DNA from: Larix kaempferi
Taxonomy: Eukaryota > Streptophyta > Pinopsida > Pinales > Pinaceae
Reading direction: 5' to 3'
Assembly (NCBI GenBank): GCA_027924585.1
Contig: BSBM01000261.1
Location: 2,155,501 to 2,219,500 of the forward strand
Length of the DNA stretch: 64,000 bases
The stretch's first letter is position 1; every line of letters starts with the position of its first letter. Shown here piece by piece: positions 1 through 11,991 of the stretch. Below the pieces are notes generated by a model. It worked only from the letters and a program-made list of their open reading frames with translations, did not search any database and was not told where the DNA came from. The translations under genes and the position numbers were made by a program.

Positions 1-1376
1 GTACTTTCACATCTTAGTTTCTAATATTCTAGAATCTATCAGAGATAGAAGCTAAGAGGTTGTGAGACCATGTGATCTTTGTGGGTTATAATACATCAAT
101 AAGAATTGTTGTATATGAGTTGCAAAAGTGGTTCAACTTTGTTGAAACTATTGAAATTTGTATTGGTGTTTTGCGTAGTTGGAGTTGTTGGAATATATGT
201 TCATATTCATATACCATATTTGGAGCTTTTTTTCCAAATATTATGTATCTCTTAACCACGGTTTTATGGTTGTTTTTGTTGAAGAAACTTGGAAGCATTC
301 ACTTGTAATGGCATGCTAGTGTAATGTGTCTTACACGAATTGTCATCTTGTTTTATAGGGCATCATTATTCCTCTAGAAGGCGGGGACAATATTTGTGAG
401 ATAAGCATAACCTTTCGAGACCATGACTACCTTTAGCCAAAATTCCAAAATCATATTGATAAAATTATCCAATGGATGCTTTTGAGGGAGTGGTTTCTTA
501 GATGCTTGATGCATGTGGTAATACATCCTACCTTGATTTTATCTTCATAATCATATGGTATCCATCTCTATCAATTCCATCTCCTACATGAACTAATTTT
601 TTCAAACTCATTAGCATTCTCTATAATGTAGTATGAACTTCACTTTGTCTCTATGCTTCTCTATGATATGTCTTCAATTCTCCTAGATATGTCCTTAGGT
701 ATACATTATTTGTTTCTAATCACTTATAGGTATCTATAAGATTAATGATATTTACATAAGTCATCTCTAAATTAAGCTTGTCCAAATATCTCAGGGATTT
801 CAAAGAGTCGTCCATGAAAATATCACGAACTTCTTCTTAATATGAAACTTTATACATCGTTTGCAACCAAGTCTATCACTCTATAAGGATTCAATTCTAG
901 TAGGTGTAGGGTGCAAAGAGGAAGATTAATGATATTTACATAAGTCATCTCTAAATTAAGCTTGTCCAAATATCTCAGGGATTTCAAAGAGTCGTCCATG
1001 AAAATATCACGAACTTCTTCTTAATATGAAACTTTATACATCGTTTGCAACCAAGTCTATCACTCTATAAGGATTCAATTCTAGTAGGTGAACCTATAGA
1101 TTTTCTTCTAGTGGGTCACTTCTAAAACTATTCTAGAGCTTCTACAATAACACAAGTCTTAGCATATATTGTGTTGGAATAATAAGATATATAAAATACT
1201 AGGAAGAACAAGGTGGAGGAGTGAATGTGGTATCCTTGGTAATGTTGGAGAGTAAGAGGATATCCTTGATGAACAACGGTAGTGGGTTTGGAGCAAAGGA
1301 TTTTATCAAGTGAGTGGAGGGAGATGAATGGGGTGTCTAGAGGATGATAACATAGTGGGTCAGTGGATGTTGCAAG
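1..1376. other. Gene-empty AT-rich stretch
   Basis: No coding region is supported here. The longest open frames (about 70-78 codons near 72-308) lie on both strands over the same bases, have no recognisable motif and look random. The only structure is the direct duplication annotated separately. Confidence 0.6.
738..1090. repeat. 169-bp direct duplication, 184-bp period
   Basis: The block 738-906 recurs at 922-1090 with no difference that I can see, separated by 15 bp. Identity of this level in otherwise decayed DNA indicates a recent local duplication. It carries no ORF or known element ends. Confidence 0.9.
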
Positions 1377-1752
1377 TGTTGAGATTTTACTTAAGAAGTT
1401 ATGTTATTCATAATTCTTTAGACTTTAATTCAATTTATATCATATCATAAAAACTGCATGCATAAGGATCATTGAAAGAAACGCATTCACGACATACACA
1501 AAGATTTAACCTGGGAAACTCTCTTGGGGAAGAAAAACCACTATAACTTCTTCAGTGTAGATTCATCAAGAAAGTACAATGTCAATACAATGAAGAGCTA
1601 AAGCTCTCTTATAGAAAAATACCCTAGATACAAAGATAAGATAAAACCCGAGATATTAGTCTTCCTCCAACTGCTTCTTCTCTCTCTTACGCACTTGTAT
1701 CACCGACTTGATGTGAACTTGCTTGATGTACAAATGAGATAGGTATCCTTCT

Positions 1753-1760
1753 TACTTATA
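1753..1760 (-). promoter_or_regulatory. Probable TATA box of the copia solo LTR
   Basis: The minus strand reads TATAAGTA about 34 bp downstream of the nearest heat-shock element and upstream of the region matching R/U5 of related LTRs. Confidence 0.5.
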
Positions 1761-1793
1761 CCTTCATTTTCTATTTCCATGCTTTTCAGGGTT

Positions 1794-1931
1794 TTCTAGA
1801 ACTTTCCGGGGGTTTCATTTCTAGAAATTTCCAGAGGTTTCCTTTCTAGAACTTTCCGGGGATTTCCTTTCTAGAACTTTCTGGAGATTTCCTTTCTAGA
1901 ACTTTCTGGAGGTTTCCTTTCTAGAAATTTC
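1794..1931 (-). promoter_or_regulatory. Array of six perfect heat-shock elements in LTR U3
   Basis: TTCTAGAAnnTTC, a perfect three-unit heat-shock element (nTTCnnGAAnnTTCn), occurs at 1794, 1819, 1844, 1869, 1894 and 1919. Each start is exactly 25 bp from the next. The units are separated by C/T/G-rich spacers such as CGGGGATTTCC. The array ends about 34 bp upstream, on the minus strand, of a TATA box in the same solo LTR. That is the expected place for heat-shock-factor sites driving LTR transcription. Function is inferred from motif, spacing and position. Confidence 0.75.
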
Positions 1932-1992
1932 CTGGGGGTTCATGGCCTACATAAGAATATCTTCTGAAGCTACATAAAATATCAACAACAAG

Positions 1993-4900
1993 GAGATTGG
2001 TTAAGTCATGTAGGGAGATGTACAAGGAAGAGCTACACTATAGCATCGAATGCACTATATAGATCATGGGAGGAAACATATATTGGGGATATTACTCCAT
2101 AATGAAGGTAAGGGAAGCGATTCTATCATCATTAGTTAGTGGCAAGGTGGTGAAATAAGATAAAAGGGTGTTATATGAGGCAGGAGGAATGCATGTAGTG
2201 CATGTTCAATGTGGAGAGGACATGGGATTAGTGGATGTTAAGTTAATCGAGCTCATAGTATGCATGTGGGTTTGGTGAATGGGAGTGGTGACTTGGGTAG
2301 ATGGCATACATGATCATGGCATAGGTTAAGGTTCCTAGTACTATTGGGATGATCTGTAAATATGACCTAAGGATGATGGAAGTTTTGAGGATGTGGATAC
2401 TAGTGTTTCAAGTGAATGTTGGTGGTTTCATTGATTGGGTAGCATAGGCATGTAGAATTTGGTTGAATCATTTATATTCTAACACTTATTACCAAATTCT
2501 TAGACAAGTTCAATATTATGGGAATGATGAGATGAAGAATAAATGTGCCATTATGCATAGGGTACTATAGGGAGAATTCATATGCTTAAACACCCAAGAA
2601 GGGATGACTGTCTATGTCAGGGTAGATGTGACCTTTTAAAAATCTATCTAGAGGGCATCCTTTGGGGCACATTGAAATTTATTGAGTCCATTTCATACTA
2701 GTCATTATGCTTTTGTGGAGTGCATTGTAAGTTCTATAATCCTAATTTTGGAATCCATTAATTTTAAGGAACTTTTGCTTGTAGATTGAATTGTTCTCCT
2801 TTTCTAGATGTCTAGGTGTGGCAATTTGCATAGTGAGGAACGAGGGAGGGCATGATGTTGTTATATGGAGGAGAGGGGATCTTCATAAAGTAATTCTACT
2901 ATCTTTCCATTCTATTCAAACCTTTAAAAAATCTACTGCAATAACTAGATAATCATATAGTGTATAAGCTTGTTTAAAAAACATATAGGTGTTAGGGGAA
3001 AACGAGATAAAAGTGTGGAGTAAATGTTGGTCAAGGTGCATGAGGTATCTAGAGCTAAAATGAACCTCTCTTGATTTCCAACAACTATACCCCTAGTTTT
3101 ATCTATAAAAAGACATACCTTATAGAAGTCATGGGAGATTTGTACTAGGCCTTTCTTCTAGGTTGACCATTGTGTGGTATTTAATGGCAATGATGGTGAA
3201 GAGGGAGAAAAGACCCATCAATATTAGTGTCTAAGTGTGACCTACTATTGTGACACTATTGATTCCTTGTTTGAGTTGACTTTTTGGTATGTCGTATGTG
3301 GCATGAGTGTGATGTTGAAGTGGCTTTATGTCCTTATTGATATAATAGTCCCTTATGAGAGATAGGATAATCTATCGCACTATGTTGAATTTACATAGCT
3401 TCCTGTAAGGAACACCACTGTTGAGTAGCATGTTGGCATCCTCCTTGAATGATACAATGTTGGATCATATCATACCAGGCATCCTCCTTGAATGATACAA
3501 TGTTGGATCATATCATACCAAGATGGTTAGGAATCTAGTATAACAACATGCATAATGCATTTTGACTTGTGAGTGGAAGCTAGTGGATGGTGAAGATAAA
3601 CAATCAATTGAGGGCACATATGAAGGCATGGTAAGGTTCAAAAGGGTGTCTTAAATTGGTGATGAGTAATGGTGGAAGGGTACATCATCCACGCCAATGG
3701 TGGATATGTTTATGGTAGTAATATAATGAACAACAAGAGATTTTTTTCGAGGCTATGGAGGGAGTGTGGGTGGTAGCTTACTCCTAAGATGGAGAATGCG
3801 ATTTAGGGCATATGAAGGTGATGGAGAGGGTAGCTAAGAAAGGATAGAGATATTTGTGAACATGTGTGATTGGAGAGATTCTAGTTGATTGTAAATCCCA
3901 CACATGAATTTGTAGACATGGGAATTATGTTTTTGGAGACATTGGAAATGCTATGAAAATGATGTTTCAAAAGCCTAGCATAGAAAAGGAATTAAATCCG
4001 TTTGCACCTTTAATAAATACATAAGAATGTAGTAATAGGTGTATTGCATCGATAATCTAAGAATTATTTAAATATTTTAGGTGGGTCATTGTTCGAGATT
4101 TTCTCGCCATCTCAATCTGTTTCCATGAAGGGTACATTCAAAGTAATTGCATCTGAATTCATCTTTAATGTGAATTAGAGTTGTCAAAGCAAATGAGCTT
4201 AGTTCTCCAATCAAAGCAAATGATGATAACCATTAGAGTTGTCATTGATGGAAAGGATGGGGACAAGTGGGTATATTGGTGACATTAGTTGACATATTCA
4301 TCACTAAACCCATGAGACCCGAACCTAGCATGAGGACTATGAGGCTAATGGACTAGTCTTTTAAACTTTATGATAATGGTCATAGAGATACACACATGCA
4401 AAGGACATAGGGGAGTTTCCACACCCAATGTGACAACATATTATAAGGCATCATTGAACAACACAATAACTAATTGCTTTATAACTACCTATAATTATTT
4501 GACTTATGCATCATCATCTAGATCCAAGGGTTAATAGAGTCAAAATTATTAATTGATGAATAATTGTGGAATTATTCATCCAAAATAAAAATAAGTTGTA
4601 GATCGAGGTTCAACAAGCCTAGGATGTGCATTCAACACTTAATTCTAGAGGGGTGGAGAATGGAGTGTTGATTTGATGAAATTGGAAACCATTATGATGA
4701 ATTAAACATAACTATCATTATAACATATAGAATAATTTAGATAATAAAACAAAGTAGTTTATTTATTTTACGGTTTTCTAAGTTTTGGATTTTTGGTGGA
4801 TTATAATCAGAATTTTTTTGGTAAAATCCAAATTTGGAAGTGTTCAAATTGTGCTTTGGAATCCATAAATACCCCTATAACACCTAAATGATGCAATTTC

Positions 4901-5261
4901 CATAATTAATTTATTTGATTCTAATATTTTTTACATAATTCCAACAAAATAAAATTAAAAATATAGTAAAATTGAAAACATAGAATATTTAAACTACACC
5001 CTTTTAAACTAATGATGTCAATGATATACCTTAATTAAAATAACTTTAAAAAAAACTTCAATTCCACATCTATATAACATTTATTATTACTTTATTACAT
5101 CGACAGTGTTTATATCTTAGAATTTGGGGCGGACTACCATTGAAGGAGGATGGGACAAGTGTACTGTTGAGATTGATTCTATGGTGGTCATTCAAAATTC
5201 TAAATAAACAATTATATAAAAAATAATTGGTAGTTGAGTAGCTCATGCATGGATAACTGGT
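1993..5261. other. Gene-empty intergenic DNA, probably decayed repeats
   Basis: I see no supported gene, RNA or element terminus. The single 75-codon frame on the minus strand near 5070-5297 has no recognisable motif. A short tandem duplication at 3435-3520 is annotated separately. Confidence 0.5.
3435..3520. repeat. 43-bp tandem duplication
   Basis: Two adjacent identical 43-bp copies (3435-3477 and 3478-3520) start GGCATCCTCC and end CATACCA. It is a simple local duplication with no coding meaning. Confidence 0.9.
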
Positions 5262-5497
5262 TTCATAGCATTTATCTAGTGACCTATTGGTGTTCATCGA
5301 TCACAAGTTAAGTGGTTGTAAGCATGTAGATCAAGTACCAAAGAACTTGTTCATAGCACTTATCTAGTGACCTATCGGTGTTCACCGATCACAAGTTAAG
5401 TGGTTGTACAAATGATTACTACTAAGCATGTAGAACAAGTACCAAATAACTTGTTCATAGCACTTATCTAGTGACCGATCACAAATTAAGTGGCTAT
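5262..5497. repeat. Three imperfect copies of a short unit
   Basis: A unit beginning TCATAGCA and containing TTATCTAGTGACC...GATCACAA occurs three times, near 5262, 5351 and 5456. The third copy lacks the middle of the unit. Within the unit ATCGGTGTTCACCGAT forms a near-perfect hairpin. Confidence 0.75.
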
Positions 5498-6381
5498 GCT
5501 AGTACATTAACAAAAAAAAATGCTAGATCTAATTTAATGTATATTGCTTGCCGTGAATAACAGAAATCTAATAACAAAATGCATAGTGACGACACCGTAT
5601 CCACGCCCTTTTTAAAAGCAACCAGCACTCCAGCTTTGAAAAAACATTAAATAGAAGTTGAGTTCACAACAAACAAGCCAGGAGAAACCGAAAACTACAA
5701 TGGCAGAGCCTCTTTTTCCCTCCTCGTTTAGTCAGTCAGTAAACTAAACAAAGAATTGGCATATGCCCTCGCTATCCAAACATGATAGGACCACTGCCTC
5801 CCTCAGTCTTTCATTAAATCAAAAGCAAAGCAGACGTCAGGCCATGAGAATAAGACATGGCAGCGGCTGCTTTAAGTCACGTACACACTACAAACCCAAA
5901 ACCAGAACCAGCTTTGGTTTCTACTACATGCACGACTATAATCTACGGCCTCCACATTCAATTATAGACGCACATCAATCAAGGAGTCCTCCTTACTAAA
6001 TCAAGGAGTCCTATCTACATGTCTTAGATCACGATACAAAAAACAAGATCAGATTTCTGTAACAAAAAAATTTCCGTTTAATGTAGCTTCTAGGTAGCGT
6101 GGCTCTCTGCACAGAAGGCGGCTGAAATTTTAACGGTCCAGTCCTTTCATTTCACGCTAAATGCAATTCAATGATTCCAGTCTGAGCCCGTCACGAAGCC
6201 AGACCCTCACTACCCTGACACAGCCAGCCAGGCGGCGTGTTGCCACTGTCTGGCACCCCACAACGCTATCACGCTCCCGCTCATATCTCTCACACTTCAC
6301 ACGAGCCGAACCACATCACTTGCCCTCTCAGTCATGTCCATCGGCGGCGCCCATGTCAATGTGAAGAGGAATGGACGCTCT

Positions 6382-6389
6382 CACGTGTC
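6382..6389 (+). promoter_or_regulatory. G-box / ABRE-like site
   Basis: CACGTGTC lies about 375 bp upstream of the LRR start codon. CACGTG cores bind plant bZIP and bHLH factors and the ABRE form is ACGTGTC. A GGTCAA W-box core follows near 6603. These are short motifs with assignment by position only. Confidence 0.35.
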
Positions 6390-6690
6390 ATTCCTTCACG
6401 CCTCCTGCGTTCAGCGCGTGGGGAATTCGAAATATGGCGGATCTCAATTTCTCCACTCTCATAATCCATTCCCAGTTCCCACAACTACCCCGTTTCCGTG
6501 ATGTGGACGCAACAGTCGAGGAAGCTGGCGGGCTAGTCTGTACTCCTGAGTCCCCCCACGTCTCATCCTTCTTTACTAAGTTCCCTCGCTCCATGATCCA
6601 ACGGTCAACCTTGCAATCGCAGCCCTGCAAGTCTAAATCAGTAGCTTTTTGTACGGGAAAAAAAGCTTATGAATTGAGCCTTTTGGGCTC

Positions 6691-6700
6691 TCTATATTAG
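6691..6700 (+). promoter_or_regulatory. TATA box of the LRR gene
   Basis: TCTATATTAG lies about 65 bp upstream of the start codon, after a pyrimidine/purine-mixed leader and before a CT-rich stretch suited to a transcription start near 6720-6730. Confidence 0.5.
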
Positions 6701-6762
6701 CACCTGCTCTGCGTCTCAATCTACAGTATCCCCCTAAGTCCGAAATCCCTTCACGTTTTGCA

Positions 6763-8151
6763 ATGGCGATACTCTTGCTTCTTCCTCTGCTTCTTCTATC
6801 AGTTTCGGGGAATGGGGATGATTATATGCAGGAGCCGACGCTAGATACCAGAGAGCAAGAAGCTGTCTACAAGGTTCTGGAAGCCATCAATTCTGATATC
6901 GATTGGAGAGGCCTATTTCCTGATAATCTCTGCACTGGCGGACCGCATGGCGTCGTCTGTGATTTCGACACCCATGACAGTAAGTGGCACATTGTGGAAT
7001 TGAACCTGGGCTGGGTATTCGACACTGCAAACAATCCTCCCTGTGGGAGAAATGCATCATTTAGCCCTTACATACTTTCGATCCCGCGTCTGCGTAAGCT
7101 TTTTTTCTATAGGTGTTTTATGCACACGAACTTGACGATTCCTGCCTACATCTGGCCGGCTCTTGGGGGACAAGTCGAGGAGCTTGTTTTCCAGGATAAT
7201 CCTGCATTGCAAGGTTTTCTGCCGCCGGAATTAGGGATGCTTACTGGGCTCCGGCGATTTATTTTATCTGGAACGAGCATGGGGGGCACCGTGCCTGCCG
7301 AGATCGGGAACTTGAAGAACCTTCAGCAGCTGGTTCTAAGTGCGAATTATTTTAGCGGTAGGATTCCCAAGAGTTTTGGGGGTCTTAAGGAGTTGGTCAT
7401 ATTGGATTTGAATCACAACGAGTTCGAAGGCTGCATACCACCTGAATTCGGTGAGCTTGTCAAGATTGCCAAGATCGACGTCAGTTACAATCACTTGGAT
7501 GGTGCTCTTCCGGTTAGCATGGTTCATTTGCAGGCCGTGACACTGATGGATATGAGCTTTAATAACTTATCCGGCGGCGTTCCGCTGTTTTTGGCTGAGC
7601 TTTCTACGTTGCGATATCTGCATCTTAGCGGAAATCCGGTGCTAGGGGGATTTATACCAGATATCTGGGGTAGAGTTGCGAAATTAAGAAGCCTGGGATT
7701 GTCATCCGCAGGGCTTGTTGGCCAGATCCCAAGCTCTATCGGGTCCCTGAAGGATCTCAACTATTTGGCCCTCGATAACAATAGGCTTATGGGCACCATT
7801 CCCACTGAATTTGGCAGTATGCCTCAGATTTATGAGCTGAATTTGAGTGCCAATGAGCTTACAGGGCTGGTGCCTTTCTCTGCCAGTTTTGTAAAGAAAA
7901 TGGGCAGAAAACTTGCGCTAGAAGGTAATTCTGGGCTTTGTTATGATCCAAAGGCAACTATCGGATGTTCACGAGGATCAAAGCATCTAAATTCTGGTTT
8001 AGATCTGTTTCTTCCAGAATCTTTTGTGCATGACAACAAGTTAGGGTTGCCAGTTTCAGGATCAACGATGAACATACAAATGGACAGAATGAAATTCAAA
8101 CTTTTTGTGGGGATGTTTCCGGCGGCTCTAATTTGTGCTATCTTCTTGTGA
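6763..8151 (+). CDS. LRR receptor-like protein, PII-2/RLP29/TMM-like, no kinase
   Basis: A single 462-residue frame encodes a secreted or membrane-held leucine-rich-repeat protein. Residues 1-16 are a hydrophobic signal peptide. An N-cap follows (about 30-66; Trp-Arg-Gly, then Cys in NLCTGG and VVCDF). About ten plant-type LRRs (xxLxxLxLxxNxLxGxIP) fill roughly 75-385. A C-cap Cys pair (GLCYD, IGCS) precedes a hydrophobic C-terminus (444-462) with no cytoplasmic tail or kinase, fitting a membrane anchor or GPI signal. Length and order match Arabidopsis PII-2-like proteins and RLP29, relatives of TOO MANY MOUTHS. PII-2 is linked to the response to the root endophyte Piriformospora indica; this copy's ligand is unknown. 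The start chosen is the first ATG that yields the signal peptide, and it follows a TATA box. There is no frameshift. It is the only host gene I can support here. Confidence 0.9.
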   Translation: MAILLLLPLLLLSVSGNGDDYMQEPTLDTREQEAVYKVLEAINSDIDWRGLFPDNLCTGGPHGVVCDFDTHDSKWHIVELNLGWVFDTANNPPCGRNASFSPYILSIPRLRKLFFYRCFMHTNLTIPAYIWPALGGQVEELVFQDNPALQGFLPPELGMLTGLRRFILSGTSMGGTVPAEIGNLKNLQQLVLSANYFSGRIPKSFGGLKELVILDLNHNEFEGCIPPEFGELVKIAKIDVSYNHLDGALPVSMVHLQAVTLMDMSFNNLSGGVPLFLAELSTLRYLHLSGNPVLGGFIPDIWGRVAKLRSLGLSSAGLVGQIPSSIGSLKDLNYLALDNNRLMGTIPTEFGSMPQIYELNLSANELTGLVPFSASFVKKMGRKLALEGNSGLCYDPKATIGCSRGSKHLNSGLDLFLPESFVHDNKLGLPVSGSTMNIQMDRMKFKLFVGMFPAALICAIFL

Positions 8152-8600
8152 GAAAATGAATGGGTCTGAGCAGAATTCATTGCACAGTCTATAGCATTTA
8201 CCGAGCAGATATCGGAAATATATTACGTTTGCAAGTTTTGAGGAGGAGAACGAGTTTTGGAAGCCATTGTGGCCGCGTAGACCCATTTCCCGGCAGAACT
8301 CGTGCTTTTGGATATCTGAATTTGATAGATGATATTTCCCGTCAAAACATCATATTCCCTAATCCCGAATAGTTGTAATTCTTTAGATGAAATTGTATAT
8401 ATTAGTTTGTTTCGCTAGCCTATGAAAACTGTGTAATTGTATATCTGCATCTCTGTTAAAGGAGGGCAATGGAACAGGATCTATGCTTGCTGTATATAGA
8501 GGCCAACGGCCTCTGAGTTCCTCTCATTTTGGTTTGTTGTTAAGAACTTATGAATGCAATAATATTTTTTATCAGGAGCACTGTGCCAAACTAACGTTCA
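8152..8600 (+). other. Likely 3' untranslated region and downstream flank
   Basis: The sequence after the stop codon keeps the composition of the gene. It includes AATGCAATAATA near 8552, a plausible weak polyadenylation signal. No canonical AATAAA is seen in the first 400 bp, so the transcript end is uncertain. Confidence 0.35.
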
Positions 8601-9665
8601 TGGAAATTAAAATTAACGCGCTTTGATATTTAATGAGTCTGATCGGGCTTTGATATTTATTGAACAAATTAATGGCAAGCATTTCAGGTCATTCTTGATT
8701 GGTTCTGCCTGCGATTACTATATGGCCTTTACAAATTTCCGAGTAATTTTTCTCAATATTTTTCCCGAAGATGTCAAACTGATAAAAGCTACGCCGCCAT
8801 TATGCAGTCGGTGGTGCAGCATGGATCTCGGGCATTCCGCTTCGGGAGTTGTAGTTTTCCACAGAAGTACCTGGTACTTCAAAGATGTAGTGAATTATGT
8901 TTCTTGATTGTCTAAAAATTGGAATTGGATTTGGAAGGACATGCATGATGCTTCATAATTGGTTTATTATTAAAAAAATAAAAATAAAATTTTAATTATT
9001 AGAATTTGTTTATTATTTAAAAAATAAAAATAAAATTTTAATTATTATCATTATATATTATTGAAGATTTTGGATTAAGTCTTAAAATCGGTTATTTCTT
9101 CAAATTGAATAACTTTTTTGAGAGTTCAATATTTATTAGTGTAAGATATGTTATGTTTTCACTAACCTTATTAGTGTTGAGATATGTTTTCACCAACCTC
9201 ACTATGAGTTATGCCATTTGCCTTGACAATTCCTAGGAGGGCAAACTAATCACTTTTCACTTTTGTGAGAATTAAATTCTGTTTATTGAATGTTAAGGCA
9301 ATTTTTGTTTTCACCAATGTGATTAATATTTGTAATTCAATGTGATTAATATTTGTAATTGATAAAATTTATGAATTACAAAATTATGTTATATGTGAAA
9401 AATAAATTTTAAGTGCTTCGTATTATATGTTAAATATATTTCAACATGTTTATTGGATGTAGTTTGGGTGGTTGGGAAGAATGATTGTTACCATCCTTAC
9501 CTAGGTGGTTCAATTTTTGTAAGTGACATGATGCTCTTGTTGAGCCTCGACTTTAGGGAGGTGATATGACCAACATAAAGTACTACAATGCAATTATATT
9601 AGGTCGTTGGTATTGTCTCTCAAAAATATAATTTCTCTACAATTCACTACCAACTATCAATTGAA

Positions 9666-9713
9666 TGTGAGATCAAGTTGTGGATGCAATGTGAGATCAA
9701 GTTGTGGATGCAA
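9666..9713. repeat. 24-bp tandem duplication
   Basis: Two identical adjacent copies begin TGTGAGATCAAG and end GATGCAA (9666-9689, 9690-9713). Confidence 0.9.
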
Positions 9714-11597
9714 ATCCAGTTATCCAACAGTGGCAAATCAAATTAGAAATGAGCAAGGGAACCCAACCAAGAATGCATTAAAACCATGATTTGCATTTGC
9801 ATTGAATGGTATACATGCAAAAATTCATCAATCAAGGCAAGCACAAAACAATTAATCACACCATACCAACATAGTTTACCTTAGAAACACAAATGGAAAA
9901 ACCAGTAAATATGGTTTTTGTTTTTGCTTAGGAAATATTACAAACATGAGCTATATACTCTCAATCAAAGATTTCTTGCATTCTTACTCATTAGTGGTAT
10001 TTTGCAAATTATGAGCTTGGCTCAAAAACAATATTTGTTCACCATGCATAGGATCAAAATCCTCTTTGTCCTCCAATCTATGAGCATACTTCTAATTTTT
10101 TAGTCCTCATCCTTCTAGCATTGCCCATTCTTCTCCCCAATCTTCCATTTTGTTTCCATCTCTTAGGCTAAGTTCTCAGTTGATTTCCACAAACCATAGA
10201 CTTCAAGCTTTGCTAAGATTATATTTTTACAAAGCTTGGAGGAGGGGGTTATTTTGGATCCATTTCAAATCATATCATAATTAAATGTATAAATAATACA
10301 ACCCAACCATTGAAGACAAAATATTTTTCATTATCTTTGTTGGTTATATAAAAAAGGCATTAGTTTATGAATGTTGGGAAGATGAAGAGACAAAGAGAAA
10401 TGAGATTGACTTGTTATGAGTGTCAACCTTCCGTTTGTGATTGTTCATTGAGTTTCTAGTTCGTGTCATTAAGATACACACCTCTTCATCAAATGTGCTT
10501 GATTTGATTTGCACTTACATGTTCTTTGGCGGTTGCACTTTACTTCCAATTGCACTTGTGTTTGAGATTTGTGTGATTTACATCCATGCACTTTTTTTAT
10601 GTGCACTTGTGCTTAATAACACTTAACACATGCTTGGGCTTACTTTGTTCATCATGCACTATGGTAAACTAAATGCAAATACTTACATAACTCTTGGAAT
10701 GAAGTCCCATTAGCATGAATCCTTTAGTGATGGAATCACTTGATCGCCTACTTCCTTGGGGATCAAACCTCCCCTATTAGAAGTTGTTGGTCCCCAAACA
10801 TTGTGTTTCCAATTGAAGAACTTCATTTGTAATTATTTTTCCAAGAAAAAACTCATAGAGAAACTTTTGGGAACTTCCCCACATTTCGCGAATGGTACCA
10901 TTGGTAAGCCCATTGGAATTGATTGTGACCCCTAAACCCGTAGGGACATCAAGTGAGGCCCTGAAACAAAGGAACCCATTATGGGGGATCAACCCCAACA
11001 CCCTTTTTCATGAAGCTCAAAGAACTCAACCACTCGAGCTAGCTCCTAGGCTAAATTTCACATGTATCTACTCCAAGATGTACCACTTGTTGACTTGGGG
11101 ATTTTTTTCTTTTAGCTTGATCTAATAAAGTTTCAAGATTCATTACCTAGTTCTCCACTTTTCCAACTATAGATCTACATCCTCTTGAAACAATGTGCCA
11201 AATTCATATACTAACTCTTTAGGAACAATCATGCCATATACCTCTTCATATTCATCCAATATCGATAGTCTATAGAGATTCCAATAATCTACATTGAGCA
11301 TTGGATGAATGCCCATGTACGATAACATGTGTAACTTTAAAATTTTCATTATGTTCAATATTGGCAAGGTCCATATTTGAGTATCTTGACCTTCATGTCT
11401 TTCACCTTAAAGTGTCCATTCTACAGGTAAACATACATTGTGGCAACTATGTGAAACTAGTGATATGTGTAGTGTTACTCCTGCTTATCATTGTGCCTAC
11501 ACTAACTACTTGATCATGAATCTTTTGTATGTGTTCAATAAAATTATTGTGTTCCATGCAAAATGGCCTCATTCCCCGTCATTGTGTTGTGGATAGG

Positions 11598-11991
11598 ACT
11601 CACAATCATTAATGGATCCTTGAAAAAATATAAGGCACATTTCAAAAAGAGAAGTGTATAGCTTGGTATATATCACATGATTGTAATTGTCTTACACATA
11701 TAAGATGATAACCTAACATATTTGTGGATGCTTGTTAAAAGTGCTTAACAATTAAACTATGGTGTGATTTACTATCTCTATATGACCCTTTATCACTCAC
11801 AATCATTAATGGATCCTTAAAAAAATATAAGGCACATTTCAAAAGGAGAAGTGTATAGCTTGGTATACATCACATGATTGTAATTGTCTTGCACATATAA
11901 GATGATAACCTAACATATTTGTGGATGCTTGTTAAACGTGCTTAACAATTAAACTATGGTGTAATTTACTATCTCTATATGACCCTTTATC
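11598..11991. repeat. 197-bp tandem duplication
   Basis: The segment 11598-11794 is repeated head-to-tail at 11795-11991 with only a handful of substitutions. Both copies start ACTCACAATC and end CCTTTATC. No coding content is visible. Confidence 0.9.

Larger units (their letters stand above)
1377..1987 (-). mobile_element. Solo LTR of a Ty1/copia element
   Basis: On the plus strand the segment begins TGTTGAGATTTTAC and ends AATATCAACA, so both ends are TG...CA. It is flanked by GCAAG (1372-1376) and ACAAG (1988-1992), a 5-bp target-site duplication with one mismatch. The part around 1480-1570 (ACACAAAGATTT, a G-rich stretch, then AACTTCTTCAG) matches the R/U5 part of the Copia-2 LTR in this window, which gives the family and the minus orientation. 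No internal region is attached, so this is a solo LTR left by LTR-LTR recombination. Its U3 region contains the heat-shock-element array. Confidence 0.75.
5510..6762 (+). other. Upstream region of the LRR gene
   Basis: This stretch is clearly richer in G+C than its surroundings from about 6090 onward. Several overlapping short frames (6161-6700, both strands) show no protein-like character and are side effects of that composition. The proximal part holds a TATA-like box and a G-box, annotated separately. I see no upstream exon. Confidence 0.5.

Noticed and set aside
1790-1935. CRISPR-like array with 25-bp period
   Set aside because: Units are adjacent repeats with no unique spacers, in a plant LTR. 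The heat-shock-element reading explains them.
6161-6700. Overlapping frames of 67-109 codons upstream of the LRR gene
   Set aside because: They occur in several frames at once, in GC-rich promoter sequence, without motif or signal. The LRR gene has its own start and signal peptide.
8623-8907. 94-codon frame after the LRR gene
   Set aside because: It starts only at TTG and shows no recognisable domain.
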